Assembly (NCBI GenBank): GCA_003277985.1
Contig: QCHR01000010.1
Location: 1-44,644, forward strand
Reading direction: 5' to 3'
DNA from: Prochlorococcus sp. AG-402-G06
GTDB lineage: Bacteria > Cyanobacteriota > Cyanobacteriia > PCC-6307 > Cyanobiaceae
DNA: 44,644 nt
The position numbers were made by a program, and so were the translations under genes. Below are positions 27,450 through 37,262 of the stretch, in pieces. Numbering within the stretch: position 1 is the stretch's first letter; the number at the start of each line of letters is the position of its first letter. The notes beneath the pieces are model-generated. The model was not told the DNA's origin. It did not search any database and worked only from the letters and a program-made list of their open reading frames with translations.

Positions 27450-28547
27450 GTGTTAAATCAAAAAGATAATCTTTTAAGCTCATATAATTATGATTTACCA
27501 AATGACTTAATTGCTCAATCACCTACCGAAAGTAGGCATGATGCGAAACTGATGATTGTTAAAGAAGGGCTTGATGAGCCTCTAAATATTGTGCATGCAA
27601 AGGTATGGGACATAAAGGATATTTTGAAGAAAGGTGACCTTTTGGTTGTCAATAATACGAGAGTGATTAAGGCAAGATTGAAAATTCGATTATCAGGAGG
27701 AGGTTTAGGTGAATTGTTGCTAATGGAACCAAGGGGTAATGGCCATTGGCTTTGTTTAGGTCGTCCTGCTAGACGTATGAGAAGAGGTGATCAATTATGG
27801 TTGAATAAGTCTCCAAATGATTCTTTATGTTTAAAGGTTGTTGATAAAGATGAGAGTACAGGCGGAAGAATTATTCAATTTCCTAATGAGTTTACTAGTA
27901 GGATCGAAATGGAAAATTTACTTGATTTATGTGGCGAAGTCCCATTACCTCCCTATATAGATAAGGATAAATCTAGTGGGCATGATGAAAGATATCAGAC
28001 TAGATTTGCTTCTAAGCCAGGAGCTATCGCAGCTCCCACAGCGGGATTGCATCTAAGTGATGAACTTATAGAAAATTTAAAAATCAGAGGTATTAGAATT
28101 GCACAAATTACTTTGCATGTCGGTTTAGGAACTTTTAGACCATTAGAGAAAGAAGATCTATCTCAGTTGCATTTACATAGTGAGTGGGTAGAGGTTACTG
28201 AAGAGACCACAAAAGCGATTACCAATTGTAAGGAAGATGGGGGAAAAGTCTTTGCTGTTGGCACCACAAGTGTGAGAGCCCTTGAGGCTGCTCATCTCTC
28301 AGGAAGGGGCACCTTATGCCCGTATGAGGGTAAAGTGAATTTAGTAATTAAACCAGGATTTAAATTTTCCGTTATTGATGGATTGCTCACGAATTTTCAC
28401 CTACCTAAAAGTTCACTATTACTCTTAGTTAGCGCTCTTATTGGTCGAGAACGTATGTTGGAACTTTATAAACATGCTATTTCTAACCAATATCGATTTT
28501 TCTCTTATGGAGATGCGATGTTGATAACACCGGAGTCAGTTGTATAA
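27450..28547 (+). CDS. queA: S-adenosylmethionine:tRNA ribosyltransferase-isomerase
   Basis: Penultimate step of queuosine synthesis at tRNA position 34. The 365-aa protein has [22 protein letters not shown] at its front, [43 protein letters not shown] and [14 protein letters not shown], all QueA signatures. The start is GTG at 27450; an overlapping ATG two bases earlier is out of frame. It ends 9 nt before the convergent cysK stop. Confidence 0.96.
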   Translation: MLNQKDNLLSSYNYDLPNDLIAQSPTESRHDAKLMIVKEGLDEPLNIVHAKVWDIKDILKKGDLLVVNNTRVIKARLKIRLSGGGLGELLLMEPRGNGHWLCLGRPARRMRRGDQLWLNKSPNDSLCLKVVDKDESTGGRIIQFPNEFTSRIEMENLLDLCGEVPLPPYIDKDKSSGHDERYQTRFASKPGAIAAPTAGLHLSDELIENLKIRGIRIAQITLHVGLGTFRPLEKEDLSQLHLHSEWVEVTEETTKAITNCKEDGGKVFAVGTTSVRALEAAHLSGRGTLCPYEGKVNLVIKPGFKFSVIDGLLTNFHLPKSSLLLLVSALIGRERMLELYKHAISNQYRFFSYGDAMLITPESVV

Positions 28548-28556
28548 ACTCAAAAG

Positions 28557-29543
28557 TCAAGCTGATAATGGTTCTTTAATAACGCCTGTAGGAACATTCT
28601 CAAACATTACAGATGAGATATATCTTTCGGCAAGGTCAGGAAGAACTACAACTATTGTCTTCCCCGAGAACTCTTCTTTTTCGGCGAGTCTTAGAGCCAC
28701 AGCTGCAGCAGCACCACATGAAATGCCAACCAGGAGACCTTCTTCTTGTGCTAAACGTAATGCCATTGCAATAGACTCATCATTAGAGACTTGCTCTACT
28801 TGATCGACTACGGATAAGTCAAGATTTTTAGGGATAAACCCAGCTCCAATCCCTTGAATTTTGTGAGGGCCAGGTTTAACTTCCTCTCCATTGAGAGTTT
28901 GTGTTATTACTGGGCTATGAGTGGGCTCAACTGCAACAGATAACAATGAATGATTTTTTTCTTGCTTTATGAAACGAGAAACACCTGTGATTGTTCCACC
29001 TGTCCCGACACCAGAGACTAAAACATCAATTTGGCCATCGGTATCATCCCAAATTTCAGGACCTGTTGTTTTGAAATGTATTTCTGGATTGGCTGGATTA
29101 TCAAATTGTCCTGGCATAAAGTATTTTTGAGGGTCGCTATCTGCTATTTGCTTCGCTTTCGCAATTGCGCCAGGCATTCCTTTTGCTGCTTCAGTAAGTA
29201 TTAATTCAGCACCAAGAACTGCCATCATCCTCCGACGTTCAATTGACATGGACTCAGGCATCGTGAGGATTAATTTGTAACCTCGAGCAGCAGCTGTATA
29301 AGCAAGGGCTATTCCAGTATTTCCAGATGTTGGTTCAATAATGACTTTATCTTTATTAAGTAAACCTTTCTTCTCCGCATCCCAGATCATATTAGCTCCA
29401 ATTCTGCATTTGACGCTATAGGCAGGGTTACGGCCTTCTATCTTTGCAAGTACTGTCGCTTTTGCGCTTTTTGTAATCGAATTAAGCTTGACTAATGGTG
29501 TATGACCAATAGCAAAACTATTGTCTTCATAGATTCTGGACAT
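28557..29543 (-). CDS. cysK: Cysteine synthase A (O-acetylserine sulfhydrylase)
   Basis: A PLP enzyme making cysteine from O-acetylserine and sulfide. The 328-aa protein has the PLP-lysine region [20 protein letters not shown] (identical in pattern to enterobacterial CysK), [34 protein letters not shown] and a C-terminal [15 protein letters not shown]. Start ATG. It is the last gene of a minus-strand sulfur-metabolism run, 88 nt after the second MetB-family gene. Confidence 0.95.
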   Translation of the reverse strand: MSRIYEDNSFAIGHTPLVKLNSITKSAKATVLAKIEGRNPAYSVKCRIGANMIWDAEKKGLLNKDKVIIEPTSGNTGIALAYTAAARGYKLILTMPESMSIERRRMMAVLGAELILTEAAKGMPGAIAKAKQIADSDPQKYFMPGQFDNPANPEIHFKTTGPEIWDDTDGQIDVLVSGVGTGGTITGVSRFIKQEKNHSLLSVAVEPTHSPVITQTLNGEEVKPGPHKIQGIGAGFIPKNLDLSVVDQVEQVSNDESIAMALRLAQEEGLLVGISCGAAAAVALRLAEKEEFSGKTIVVVLPDLAERYISSVMFENVPTGVIKEPLSA

Positions 29544-29631
29544 TTTTAAAATGACTTAATTAACTAATACTATAAATCTATATAAAAAACACTGTAATTG
29601 GTTATTTAGATAATTTTTATTAGTGATTTTT

Positions 29632-31098
29632 TTATATTACTGAATTAAATCTTGACCATAATTCATCTTCATTTTCTAGCCCTACTGACACTCTTAATAA
29701 GTGTTCCGAGACGCCACAACTTTCAGCCCATTTCAATTCTTTAAAGTGAGCTAACTGAACATATGGACAAACCAATGTAAAATTTGTACCTAGACTTGGC
29801 CCTTTGTTTACTCTTAAAGAATCATAAACTCTTTTTGATTCTTCGAGTCCTCCTTTAAGTTCAAAAGATAATAGACATCCATAACCTCCTTCTTTCTTTA
29901 ATAGCGAATTAAAATTTTTACAATGTTGAGGATGTAAAACCTTTGAAATTTCTTTTTTTGTTTCTAATTTTTCTTTAAGCTTTAAGCAAGATGTATTTAA
30001 TCTTTTTAATCGATACCCTACGTCTCGACTAGCTTTTTCTAACTCGATAGTATCTGAACCGGATAGTGTAGATAATGCAACGTTAGGAATTATCTCTGCC
30101 AATTCTTTTTTCCATTTGGAATAAGGACTTATGACAGTGCTTCCAGCAAGAATATCTCCTCTTCCAGCAAAACTTTTTGTAAGTGAACTAAAAACCACAT
30201 CTGCATAAGGAGTTAAATGAACATTTAGAGATGAACCGATGGTATCGTCAACAATGATTGGGATATTTTTCTCTTGAGCTAATTTTGAAATAGATATTAA
30301 GTCAACACATTGCAATAAAGGGTTGCTAGGTATTTCAATGATTAATGCAGCTGGATTTTTTTTAACCAGCGCTTCTTTTATATGACTTAACTTTGTTTTA
30401 ACAATGAGATCGCTTCCTTGGAAAATAATCTGAGGAAGTTTAAGCACATCAACATATGGGAAGCCTATTTGAAGTGTCGAATTATTACCTTTGATATACT
30501 TTATCGCTGTAAGAATAGTCGTTAAGGCCGCCATGCCTGAGCGATGTAGTTGTATTAAATTGCAATTACAATTATATATATTTGCTAAGCGATAAAGAAG
30601 TTTATCTCGAGCGCAATGACTTTCTGAAGTGGATGGTGCTCTTTCTCTCCCAAGGGCAATTGCCGCTTCACGTGATGATAATCCAAGACCAGTGTGTTGC
30701 CAGAAGGCTTTCGCTGAAGGAGTACTTCTTTGGTCAACAATTAGACATGAAATACCAAGAAAATCTTTTATTTTTGAAGAACAATTCGAATATATTCGAT
30801 GACAATATTTTTGAGCACTCAAAGCGGAAGCTCTATTGGGATAGGGCCAACTACTTTGCTCGGATTCACCATGAAATTCAAGTGATTTACGAGCCACCTC
30901 AGCAATAAAAGGGTTAAATCCAAATCTAGGGTAAATTGCTTTTAGTGAATCTATACAGGCTGGAACCTTCTCTTCGTAGGCGATTACATCTTCCCATCTA
31001 GGTAAGGCAACAGATACGGCATGTGGCCTATTGGGTAGAGGCTCTCCTAAATCTTTTGCACTCCAGCAAGGATCATTTAGTAAATTTCTTTCAGTCAA
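29632..31098 (-). CDS. Divergent, N-terminally extended Cys/Met-metabolism PLP enzyme (MetB-like paralogue)
   Basis: A 488-aa member of the cystathionine synthase/lyase fold family. The PLP lysine is at ~K308 in FSSLTKSFAGRGD and the Asp that pairs with the pyridine N is in IPIIVDDTIGSSL (~284). Homology to MetB proper starts near residue 170 (LIQLHRSGMAALTTIL), so this protein has roughly 110 extra N-terminal residues beginning SAKDLGEPLPNRPHAVSVAL. The start is TTG at 31098, overlapping the upstream metB stop (TTGA). The precise reaction is unknown; coupling to metB and cysK points to trans-sulfuration or methionine synthesis. Confidence 0.8.
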   Translation of the reverse strand: MTERNLLNDPCWSAKDLGEPLPNRPHAVSVALPRWEDVIAYEEKVPACIDSLKAIYPRFGFNPFIAEVARKSLEFHGESEQSSWPYPNRASALSAQKYCHRIYSNCSSKIKDFLGISCLIVDQRSTPSAKAFWQHTGLGLSSREAAIALGRERAPSTSESHCARDKLLYRLANIYNCNCNLIQLHRSGMAALTTILTAIKYIKGNNSTLQIGFPYVDVLKLPQIIFQGSDLIVKTKLSHIKEALVKKNPAALIIEIPSNPLLQCVDLISISKLAQEKNIPIIVDDTIGSSLNVHLTPYADVVFSSLTKSFAGRGDILAGSTVISPYSKWKKELAEIIPNVALSTLSGSDTIELEKASRDVGYRLKRLNTSCLKLKEKLETKKEISKVLHPQHCKNFNSLLKKEGGYGCLLSFELKGGLEESKRVYDSLRVNKGPSLGTNFTLVCPYVQLAHFKELKWAESCGVSEHLLRVSVGLENEDELWSRFNSVI

Positions 31099-32264
31099 GA
31101 GATGTTTCCCAAGGCTTGATTTAAATCATTACTCAAGTCCGCAATGTCTTCGCATCCGACAGAAAATCGAATAAGTGAATCAGTAATACCAATCTTTAAT
31201 TTTGTTTCTTTGGGAACTGATGCGTGTGTCATTGTTGCTGGGTGGCAAACAAGGCTCTCAATTCCTCCAAGGCTTTCTGCCATTTTAAAGTAATGAAGAC
31301 TTTTGCAAAATGAATAAGTTTGGGCTTGAGTTGCATCAACAGTGGCAGTAACAATTGCTCCTCCCATAGCCATTTGTCTTTGTGCTAATTCACATTGTGG
31401 ATGATCACTCCTGAAGGGGTATCGAACTGATTTTATTGCTGGATTGTCGGCTAATTGATTAGCTATTTTAGATGCATTATTTATTTGTCTTTCTAAGCGA
31501 AGTGGGAGAGTTTTTATCCCCCTAGTTATAAGCCAGCAATCAAAAGGAGAAGGATTTAAACCAAGAGCTTTTTGGGCGAAATTCAGCTTGTCCCTCCATA
31601 CGGGACTCTCGGTGCAAACCACTCCACCAAGTGCATCTGAGTGACCATTGATATACTTGGTCGTGCTAGTTAAAGATAAGGTCGCTCCAAGTTTAAGGGG
31701 TCTTTGTAATAGAGGCGTTGCAAAAGTATTGTCTACAACAACAGGGATTTGCATTTTAGTTGAGAAATGACAAATCCCCTCAATATCAATAATTTTAAGG
31801 AGTGGGTTGGTCGGACTTTCGATCCAAATCATCGCGGGTTTGTGATTTGAAATGACTTCTTGAAAATTGGGCTTGGTAAAGTCTACCCATTGAGTTTTTA
31901 ATCCAAAACGATTAAAAACTTGTTCAAATAACCTCACCGTACACCCATAAAGGTTCTCCTCACAAAGGATTAAGTCTCCAGTCTTAAGAGAGGAGACTAT
32001 TGCTGTGATTGCAGCGACTCCAGAACTAAATACACTTGCAAACTGACATTCTTCCAGATCAGACAAAACTGATTCAAGAATTCGAAAATTTGGATTTCCC
32101 GAGCGAGTGTAGTCAAAGCCACCCTCGTTACCATGAACGAATGTTGAAGTTGGGAAAATAGGAGGCATTATTGATCCAGTCTCTTCAGAAAAATTTTCTT
32201 TGTGATGAATGACTCTTGTGTTTACACCAGCGCTAAACTCCTTTTCTCTTTTTATTGATGCCAT
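31095..32264 (-). CDS. metB: Cystathionine gamma-synthase (MetB family)
   Basis: A PLP enzyme joining an activated homoserine and cysteine to give cystathionine, or the reverse lyase. The 389-aa protein has DYTRSGNPNFRILES, FSSGVAAITAIVSSL, ENLYGCTVRLFEQVF, VVVDNTFATPLLQRPL and LSLTSTTKYINGHSDALGG with the PLP lysine (~K203). Substrate-specific residues do not separate synthase from gamma-lyase by eye. The ATG is preceded by AAAGGA and, 13 nt further, a 25-bp palindrome. Translationally coupled to the extended paralogue by a 4-nt overlap. Confidence 0.92.
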   Translation of the reverse strand: MASIKREKEFSAGVNTRVIHHKENFSEETGSIMPPIFPTSTFVHGNEGGFDYTRSGNPNFRILESVLSDLEECQFASVFSSGVAAITAIVSSLKTGDLILCEENLYGCTVRLFEQVFNRFGLKTQWVDFTKPNFQEVISNHKPAMIWIESPTNPLLKIIDIEGICHFSTKMQIPVVVDNTFATPLLQRPLKLGATLSLTSTTKYINGHSDALGGVVCTESPVWRDKLNFAQKALGLNPSPFDCWLITRGIKTLPLRLERQINNASKIANQLADNPAIKSVRYPFRSDHPQCELAQRQMAMGGAIVTATVDATQAQTYSFCKSLHYFKMAESLGGIESLVCHPATMTHASVPKETKLKIGITDSLIRFSVGCEDIADLSNDLNQALGNIS

Positions 32265-32276
32265 ATCCTTTGAATT

Positions 32277-32301
32277 GTTTTTCTATAGGCTATAGAAAAA
32301 C
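32277..32301. promoter_or_regulatory. 25-bp palindrome (12-bp arms, 1-nt centre) before metB
   Basis: GTTTTTCTATAG, a single G, then CTATAGAAAAAC: the arms are exact inverse complements. It lies 13 nt upstream of the metB ATG, immediately before the ribosome site and just after the rpsD terminator. A centre of one base disfavours an RNA hairpin loop and favours a dimeric repressor/activator site, though an 11-bp stem with a 3-nt loop is possible. Confidence 0.55.
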
Positions 32302-32307
32302 ATGAAA

Positions 32308-32328
32308 AAGCCCCAAAAAAAGGGGCTT
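32308..32328 (-). terminator. rpsD terminator
   Basis: On the minus strand AAGCCCC-TTTTTTT-GGGGCTT is followed by TTTC: a 7-bp GC-rich stem with a U tail 38 nt after the rpsD stop. A good intrinsic terminator separating rpsD from metB. Confidence 0.8.
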
Positions 32329-32366
32329 CATAATTAAATTTAATGAGAAAGAAGCTTTGTGAAGCC

Positions 32367-32975
32367 CTAAACCTTTCTTGAATAATACTCAACTACTAAC
32401 AATTCATTAATTTCAATAGCAACCCACTCCCTATCTGTCTTTGCAGATATCTTTGCCGAGAGTTTGGTTTTATCAAGCTCAAGGTGTGGAGGAACATTTG
32501 CAAGACCTGGAAATTCTAAGTTAGCCTGAGCCAATTGCTTACTAGCTTTGTTATCCCTAATAGCAATGACATCTCCAGCCTTGCATTGGTAACTAGCAAT
32601 GTCAGTGATCCTGCCATTAACAGTTACATGCCCATGGTTTACTAGCTGTCTTGCACCTGGGATGGTGGGACCAAATCCAAGCCTAAAACAAACATTATCA
32701 AGCCTATTTTCCAGAAGCTTTAAGAGATTTGTTCCTGTGGAACCCTCCTGAGAACGAGCTTTCTTTACATAACGAACAAGCTGGCGTTCAGAAATACCAT
32801 AGTTGAAACGAAGTTTTTGCTTTTCTTCGAGTCGGATTGCGTATTCAGAGCGCTTGCGACGGGCTTGGCCGTGCTGACCGGGAGGATGAGACCTTTTTGC
32901 GGCCTTCCGGGTGAGACCAGGTAGGTCTCCCAAGCGTCGCGTGATCCTCAAACGAGGTCCGCGGTATCTAGACAT
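32367..32975 (-). CDS. rpsD: 30S ribosomal protein S4
   Basis: A primary 16S rRNA-binding protein that initiates 30S assembly. The 202-aa protein begins [16 protein letters not shown], the cyanobacterial/chloroplast form without the zinc-finger cysteines. It has the S4 RNA-binding domain ([38 protein letters not shown]) and ends VVEYYSRKV. Start ATG. Stand-alone gene with its own terminator, outside the alpha operon as usual in cyanobacteria. Confidence 0.98.
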   Translation of the reverse strand: MSRYRGPRLRITRRLGDLPGLTRKAAKRSHPPGQHGQARRKRSEYAIRLEEKQKLRFNYGISERQLVRYVKKARSQEGSTGTNLLKLLENRLDNVCFRLGFGPTIPGARQLVNHGHVTVNGRITDIASYQCKAGDVIAIRDNKASKQLAQANLEFPGLANVPPHLELDKTKLSAKISAKTDREWVAIEINELLVVEYYSRKV

Positions 32976-33067
32976 AGGGGTTTAATTTAGAAAATGTTTA
33001 CTGGTAAGGGTAATCTGGAAGTAAATCCATCAGACCATTATTCACCAGTCCATTATTCTATCCAAAG

Positions 33068-33307
33068 ATGCTCAAAAAGATCAATAAAGCCACTGCAATT
33101 GTATTTGTTGGTTTGATTTCCTTTTATCAGAAGTGGATTTCACCATTGTTTGGACCGAGTTGTCGATTTATCCCTAGTTGCAGTGCTTATGGGATAGAAG
33201 CCGTTAATAAGCATGGCCCTTGGAGAGGTGGTTGGCTGACTTTGAAAAGGTTAAGCAAATGTCATCCTTTTACTCCTTGCGGATGTGATCCAGTTCCAGA
33301 AAAATGA
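33068..33307 (+). CDS. yidD: Membrane protein insertion efficiency factor YidD
   Basis: A small membrane-associated protein that assists YidC-dependent insertion. The 79-aa protein has [38 protein letters not shown] and [19 protein letters not shown], nearly the complete family signature with conserved cysteines. An N-terminal amphipathic/hydrophobic helix is visible (~8-20). Start ATG. Divergent from rpsD; overlaps the next gene by 4 nt (ATGA). Confidence 0.96.
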   Translation: MLKKINKATAIVFVGLISFYQKWISPLFGPSCRFIPSCSAYGIEAVNKHGPWRGGWLTLKRLSKCHPFTPCGCDPVPEK

Positions 33308-33615
33308 ACTCAGAAGTATTAATTTTATATTCACGTAAAGGGTGCTGCTTGTGTCAAACACTTGAAAAAAAATTGTCTAATATACGTCTAGAAAGTTTAA
33401 CCCCATCTATTGTTCTTCACATTGTAGACATAGATAGCAAAAAAGTGTCTTTAGATATTCAAATGAAGTATACAAATGAAGTCCCTGTAATTGTTCTTGA
33501 CTCAATTAAACTATTAAAAAAGATTGAATTACCTCGAATCCCGCCACGTTTAAAGGAAGAAATGCTTTTATCTTGGATAGAAAAGAATTTGAATATCTTA
33601 TATAAAACAGCTTAA
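33304..33615 (+). CDS. Glutaredoxin/thioredoxin-like DUF836 protein
   Basis: A small redox-fold protein of 103 aa. It opens [22 protein letters not shown], with a C-x-x-C-like active site (CCLC), followed by the thioredoxin-type cis-Pro segment [10 protein letters not shown]. The overall pattern fits the DUF836 glutaredoxin-like family. Electron partner unknown. The start ATG overlaps the yidD stop, so the two are coupled. The 3' side is an AT-only 11-bp hairpin (33632-33661). Confidence 0.85.
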   Translation: MNSEVLILYSRKGCCLCQTLEKKLSNIRLESLTPSIVLHIVDIDSKKVSLDIQMKYTNEVPVIVLDSIKLLKKIELPRIPPRLKEEMLLSWIEKNLNILYKTA

Positions 33616-33631
33616 TAAAAAACAATTGCTC

Positions 33632-33661
33632 TTTTTAATAAATTCATTTATTTATTAAAAA
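33632..33661. terminator. AT-only hairpin after the DUF836 gene
   Basis: TTTTTAATAAA and TTTATTAAAAA are exact inverse complements around an 8-nt loop, 16 nt past the stop. It could act as a bidirectional weak terminator. Apart from this, the gap up to murE (about 210 nt) is AT-rich and featureless. Confidence 0.45.
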
Positions 33662-33828
33662 AGAAAAACATAATTTCTTTTTAATTAACTAAAATTATTT
33701 TATAAAGCAGATTAGATTTTGTTTTAATTACTGAATCATAAGTAGATTTATTTTGTAGTGAAAAACTATGCGGATCTTTTTATACTTGAAATGATCTTTC
33801 ATTGATTTTTCATCATAAGAGGTTTGTT

Positions 33829-35355
33829 TTGTCGCGTCATCTACACACTTTATTGAAAGCAATTGATCTCCAAGTCCCTTCAGGGTTAGCGAATCCAAAA
33901 ATAAAAAATCTTTCATGTGATTCTAGAGAAATCGAAAAAGGTGATTTGTTCTTAGGTTTAGATGGCGAAAAAGTTGATGGAGGTACCTATTGGGCAAAAG
34001 CAATTCAGAGAGGAGCCTGTGCAGCCATTATTAGTAAAAATGCTTCTCTTTTAAATCCACCAACTAGTGAAGACCCCGTAGTTATTATTCCGGATCCAGT
34101 ATCACTATTTATGGGCAAATTAGCTGCAGATTTTTGGGGTAAACCATCTAGTGCGATGTGTTTGATAGGTGTCACTGGTACTAACGGTAAAACGACTACA
34201 TCATTTTTAATTGAATTTTTGACTGCTTCGCTTGGCTATCCATCCGCCTTGTTTGGAACATTAATTAATCGGTGGCCTAATTATGAGGAAACTTCAAAAT
34301 ATACAACTACTTTTGCAGTCCCTTTGCAGGAGCAGCTTAGTAAAGCCGTTCAGGCTGGAGTTGAATATGCAGCAATGGAAGTAAGTTCACATGCTTTGTC
34401 TCAAAACAGAGTTTCTGGTTGTGATTTTAGTGGGGCTATTTTTACAAATCTTACTAGAGATCATTTAGATTATCACGATTCAATGGAATCTTATTTTGAG
34501 GCTAAAGCTAGTTTGTTCCGATCACATTTAATAGAAGATGATGTCCCTAGATCAGTAGTTAATATAGATGATCAATGGGGAGCATTATTAGCAAGAGAGC
34601 TAAACAAAAAATGTTGGACATGTTCCATAGAAATGAACTCTCAAACCAGAAAAAAATCAGATTTATATATTAGTAATCTTCAAATTATGCAAGATGGGTA
34701 TAAGGGAAAATTGCATACGCCCTTAGGGGCAGGAAATTTTTTTTCACCACTAATAGGTGATTTTAATTTAATGAATTTCCTGCAAGCAGTAGGAATTTTA
34801 GTTCAAAGAGGATTCCCCTTAAACGATCTTTTGGCCGCGTTGAACAAATTCCCTGGAGTGCCAGGCAGAATGCAACTGATAAATATGGATGGATTTAAGG
34901 TCAAAGATGGCTATCCACTAGTGATAGTAGATTATGCGCATACACCGGATGGCTTGCAAAATGCTTTAATTGCATCGAGATCATTGACGAAAAAAAAATT
35001 AATTTGTGTATTTGGGTGCGGTGGTAATAGAGATAAAGGTAAAAGATCTAAGATGGGAGAAGTTGCTGCTAAGTTTGCAGACTGTGTAGTTGTGACATCT
35101 GATAACCCTCGGCAAGAAGATCCAATCGAAATTATTAAAGATATTGAAAAAGGTATAACTTTTGATTCTGAAATCTCTGTTGAGCTAGAGCGATCCATGG
35201 CTATTCAACTGGCTATAACAAAAGCTAAGAAAAACGATGTTGTTTTAATCGCAGGAAAAGGGCATGAAGATTATCAAATTTTAAAAGATAAGACAATTTA
35301 TTTTGATGATCGTGTAGAAGCTCGAAAAGCACTATCTTTAAAAAAATTTATATAG
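33829..35355 (+). CDS. murE: UDP-MurNAc-tripeptide synthetase MurE (meso-DAP adding)
   Basis: Adds the third residue to the peptidoglycan stem. From the TTG at 33829 it is 508 aa. Visible motifs: DSREIEKGDLFLGL, the P-loop GVTGTNGKTTTSF (~K121), TNLTRDHLDYHD, and IVDYAHTPDGL. SDNPRQEDP is also present; its DNPR motif is diagnostic of meso-diaminopimelate specificity. AAGAGG lies 8 nt before this TTG; a longer TTG start at 33802 lacks such a site. The 3' end overlaps the convergent PLP gene by 8 nt. Confidence 0.95.
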   Translation: MSRHLHTLLKAIDLQVPSGLANPKIKNLSCDSREIEKGDLFLGLDGEKVDGGTYWAKAIQRGACAAIISKNASLLNPPTSEDPVVIIPDPVSLFMGKLAADFWGKPSSAMCLIGVTGTNGKTTTSFLIEFLTASLGYPSALFGTLINRWPNYEETSKYTTTFAVPLQEQLSKAVQAGVEYAAMEVSSHALSQNRVSGCDFSGAIFTNLTRDHLDYHDSMESYFEAKASLFRSHLIEDDVPRSVVNIDDQWGALLARELNKKCWTCSIEMNSQTRKKSDLYISNLQIMQDGYKGKLHTPLGAGNFFSPLIGDFNLMNFLQAVGILVQRGFPLNDLLAALNKFPGVPGRMQLINMDGFKVKDGYPLVIVDYAHTPDGLQNALIASRSLTKKKLICVFGCGGNRDKGKRSKMGEVAAKFADCVVVTSDNPRQEDPIEIIKDIEKGITFDSEISVELERSMAIQLAITKAKKNDVVLIAGKGHEDYQILKDKTIYFDDRVEARKALSLKKFI

Positions 35356-36559
35356 GCTCTTTTTTTGAGATGAAATTTTTTAGACCAATAACAAGATGAT
35401 CTATTTCGTTTGAATCTGTAGTGATATGAACGCAAGCACGAAGCCATTTCGGATCTTCTAGAACTCTTATCCATAAATTCTCCTCACCAAGATAGTTGAC
35501 AACCTCTTCAGGAGAATTAATTCCACTAATATTAAAACTTATAATTCCCGAGGGTGGAGGACTATTTAAAACAAGTTCAATATTTTTGATTTGATTTAGT
35601 TTCTCCCACAGGATAGAACTGAGGCGTTTAATCTTACGAAAGCGCTCAGTCTCATGACCTTCGTTTTGTAGCATTATTAGTGAACTCCTGAGACCAGCTA
35701 AAAGAGGGACACAAGAAGTAGCTATTTCAAAACGTCTGCCATCAGAATGAAAAGGATTTTTATTATTGATATATATTCCTTCTTCAGCTTTTAGGCTTTT
35801 CCAACCAATTAATGTTGGGTTTGATTCTTCTAGAACTCTTGTTGAAAGTGCAACAGCTCCCAGTCCCTCAGGCCCGTAAGCCCATTTATGTCCTGTAAAT
35901 GCGTAGATGTCAGCATTGTCACAAGCACCTTTGATTGGGATATGACAAAAACTTTGTGCAGCATCAACTAATAAATAAGGTTTGCTTGAATGCTCTTTAA
36001 GTCTTTTTGAAATAAGTTCAATTGGCATGATTTGCCCTGTGTTCCAAAGGAGATGTGAGAGAACAACGAGCTTCGTATTTTTTTGTAGATATTCATCTAT
36101 TAATTTTAGTAATGTTTTATACGTCTCATCTTTTTTGTCGTTACCATTACATAATTTTGATACGGGTAGTATTGCGATTGTTAGATTCTTTTTTCGAGCT
36201 AACTCTTTACATGCTGCTACTATCCCAGGATGCTCACAATCGCTAAGTAATAAATTATCACCATCAGAAAATGGCAGCCCTAGTAAAGGCAAGATACATC
36301 CGGAGGTGACATTTTCAGTAAAGGCAATTCTCTTTGGATGAATAGCGCAAATTTCCGCTATAAGATTTTTCGTAGTTATAACTTCTTTCGTAATGTATGG
36401 CCAAACATTATTAGTGAATGGACCTAGGTTTTGAATTGTTTGCCAACTCGAAGTTATTGCATTTAATGATTGAGTTGGGAGTGGACCTTGACCTCCATAA
36501 TTAAAATAGTCTTTATTTTGTAGAGCGGGCATATTTTCTTTGAACAATATTGGGGACAT
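35348..36559 (-). CDS. Class V PLP enzyme (cysteine desulfurase/cystine lyase-like)
   Basis: A fold-type I PLP protein of 403 aa. Motifs: FNYGGQGPLPTQSL, AFTENVTSGCILPL, SDCEHPGIVAAC, PYLLVDAAQSFCHIPI (cofactor Asp and Gln) and FTGHKWAYGPEGLGAVAL (PLP lysine ~K225). The C-terminal segment lacks an obvious catalytic-Cys loop of the SufS/IscS type, so it resembles cyanobacterial L-cysteine/cystine C-S lyases. Substrate not provable here. Start ATG; the 5' region contains a short TAGTTA/TAACTA inverted repeat. Confidence 0.85.
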   Translation of the reverse strand: MSPILFKENMPALQNKDYFNYGGQGPLPTQSLNAITSSWQTIQNLGPFTNNVWPYITKEVITTKNLIAEICAIHPKRIAFTENVTSGCILPLLGLPFSDGDNLLLSDCEHPGIVAACKELARKKNLTIAILPVSKLCNGNDKKDETYKTLLKLIDEYLQKNTKLVVLSHLLWNTGQIMPIELISKRLKEHSSKPYLLVDAAQSFCHIPIKGACDNADIYAFTGHKWAYGPEGLGAVALSTRVLEESNPTLIGWKSLKAEEGIYINNKNPFHSDGRRFEIATSCVPLLAGLRSSLIMLQNEGHETERFRKIKRLSSILWEKLNQIKNIELVLNSPPPSGIISFNISGINSPEEVVNYLGEENLWIRVLEDPKWLRACVHITTDSNEIDHLVIGLKNFISKKEPI

Positions 36560-36739
36560 ATTCTCTATCTCCTAGTTATGGTAACTAAGGATATCTTTTT
36601 TTTGCCAACTTACCCATCGATTATATCCTCTAGTTATATGAACCTTAACGCCTACCATTCTTATTTATAAATTATGGAGCGCTTTTAAATCATAAAGCAC
36701 GTTATTCAAGTATGATGGTTTTTAATTTTTAATTGGTTT

Positions 36740-36880
36740 ATGAATGTCCAAAAAGAGCAAAAAATTAAAGCTCAAGAATGGGTGGTTATGTTCGATGGGC
36801 AAATAAAAAAAAGTGAAAAAGAGATTGATGCTTATGAGCATCATTTGGAAGTTAATAATCAAAAGAGTGAATGTAATTAG
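36740..36880 (+). CDS. 46-aa hydrophilic mini-protein
   Basis: An ATG frame encodes 46 aa, highly charged (MNVQKEQKIKAQEWVVMFDG ... EIDAYEHHLEV), probably helical. Codon use and amino-acid mix look genuine, but I know no family. It lies in a ~780-nt stretch between two larger genes that otherwise holds only another mini-gene. Confidence 0.5.
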   Translation: MNVQKEQKIKAQEWVVMFDGQIKKSEKEIDAYEHHLEVNNQKSECN

Positions 36881-37006
36881 ATTTTTTTCCCATCGAGCAA
36901 ATTAGTAGAAATGATATTTCTGTTGAATTTTCGAATTACTTTTAGTCTGAGCTTTTTCACTTTTGTGGTTTTTATATTAAGATGTGAATCCTAATTAGGT
37001 TTTAAG

Positions 37007-37105
37007 ATGAAAATTGATTTTGGTCCCGTAACTTTTAGCAGGATTGCTAGCATCCTATTAATATTAGGTTTTTTTGGTCTTTTAGCTTACAATTCTACTC
37101 TCTAA
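37007..37105 (+). CDS. 32-aa single-helix membrane mini-protein
   Basis: An ATG frame of 32 codons starts MKIDFGPVTFSR and ends with one hydrophobic helix (IASILLILGFFGLLAY) and a polar tail. The architecture resembles small photosystem or cytochrome b6f subunits, but it matches none of PetG, PetL, PetN, PsaI, PsaM, PsbM or PsbX that I can recall. Function unknown. Confidence 0.55.
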   Translation: MKIDFGPVTFSRIASILLILGFFGLLAYNSTL

Positions 37106-37262
37106 TAACATAATGATTAATTGTTTAATTGCACAATAGGTTAATATATATAGAAATTTAAATAAATTACTTTATAGTTATTATTAGTATTGCTAAAATT
37201 TCTCATTTGAAAATGACTTAATTAAAATACTCTTTGACTAATTCATTGATTAAAACAAAGAT

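Noticed and set aside
35982-36341. 119-aa plus-strand frame inside the class V PLP gene
   Set aside because: Antisense to a conserved enzyme with complete motifs; no ribosome site and no family.
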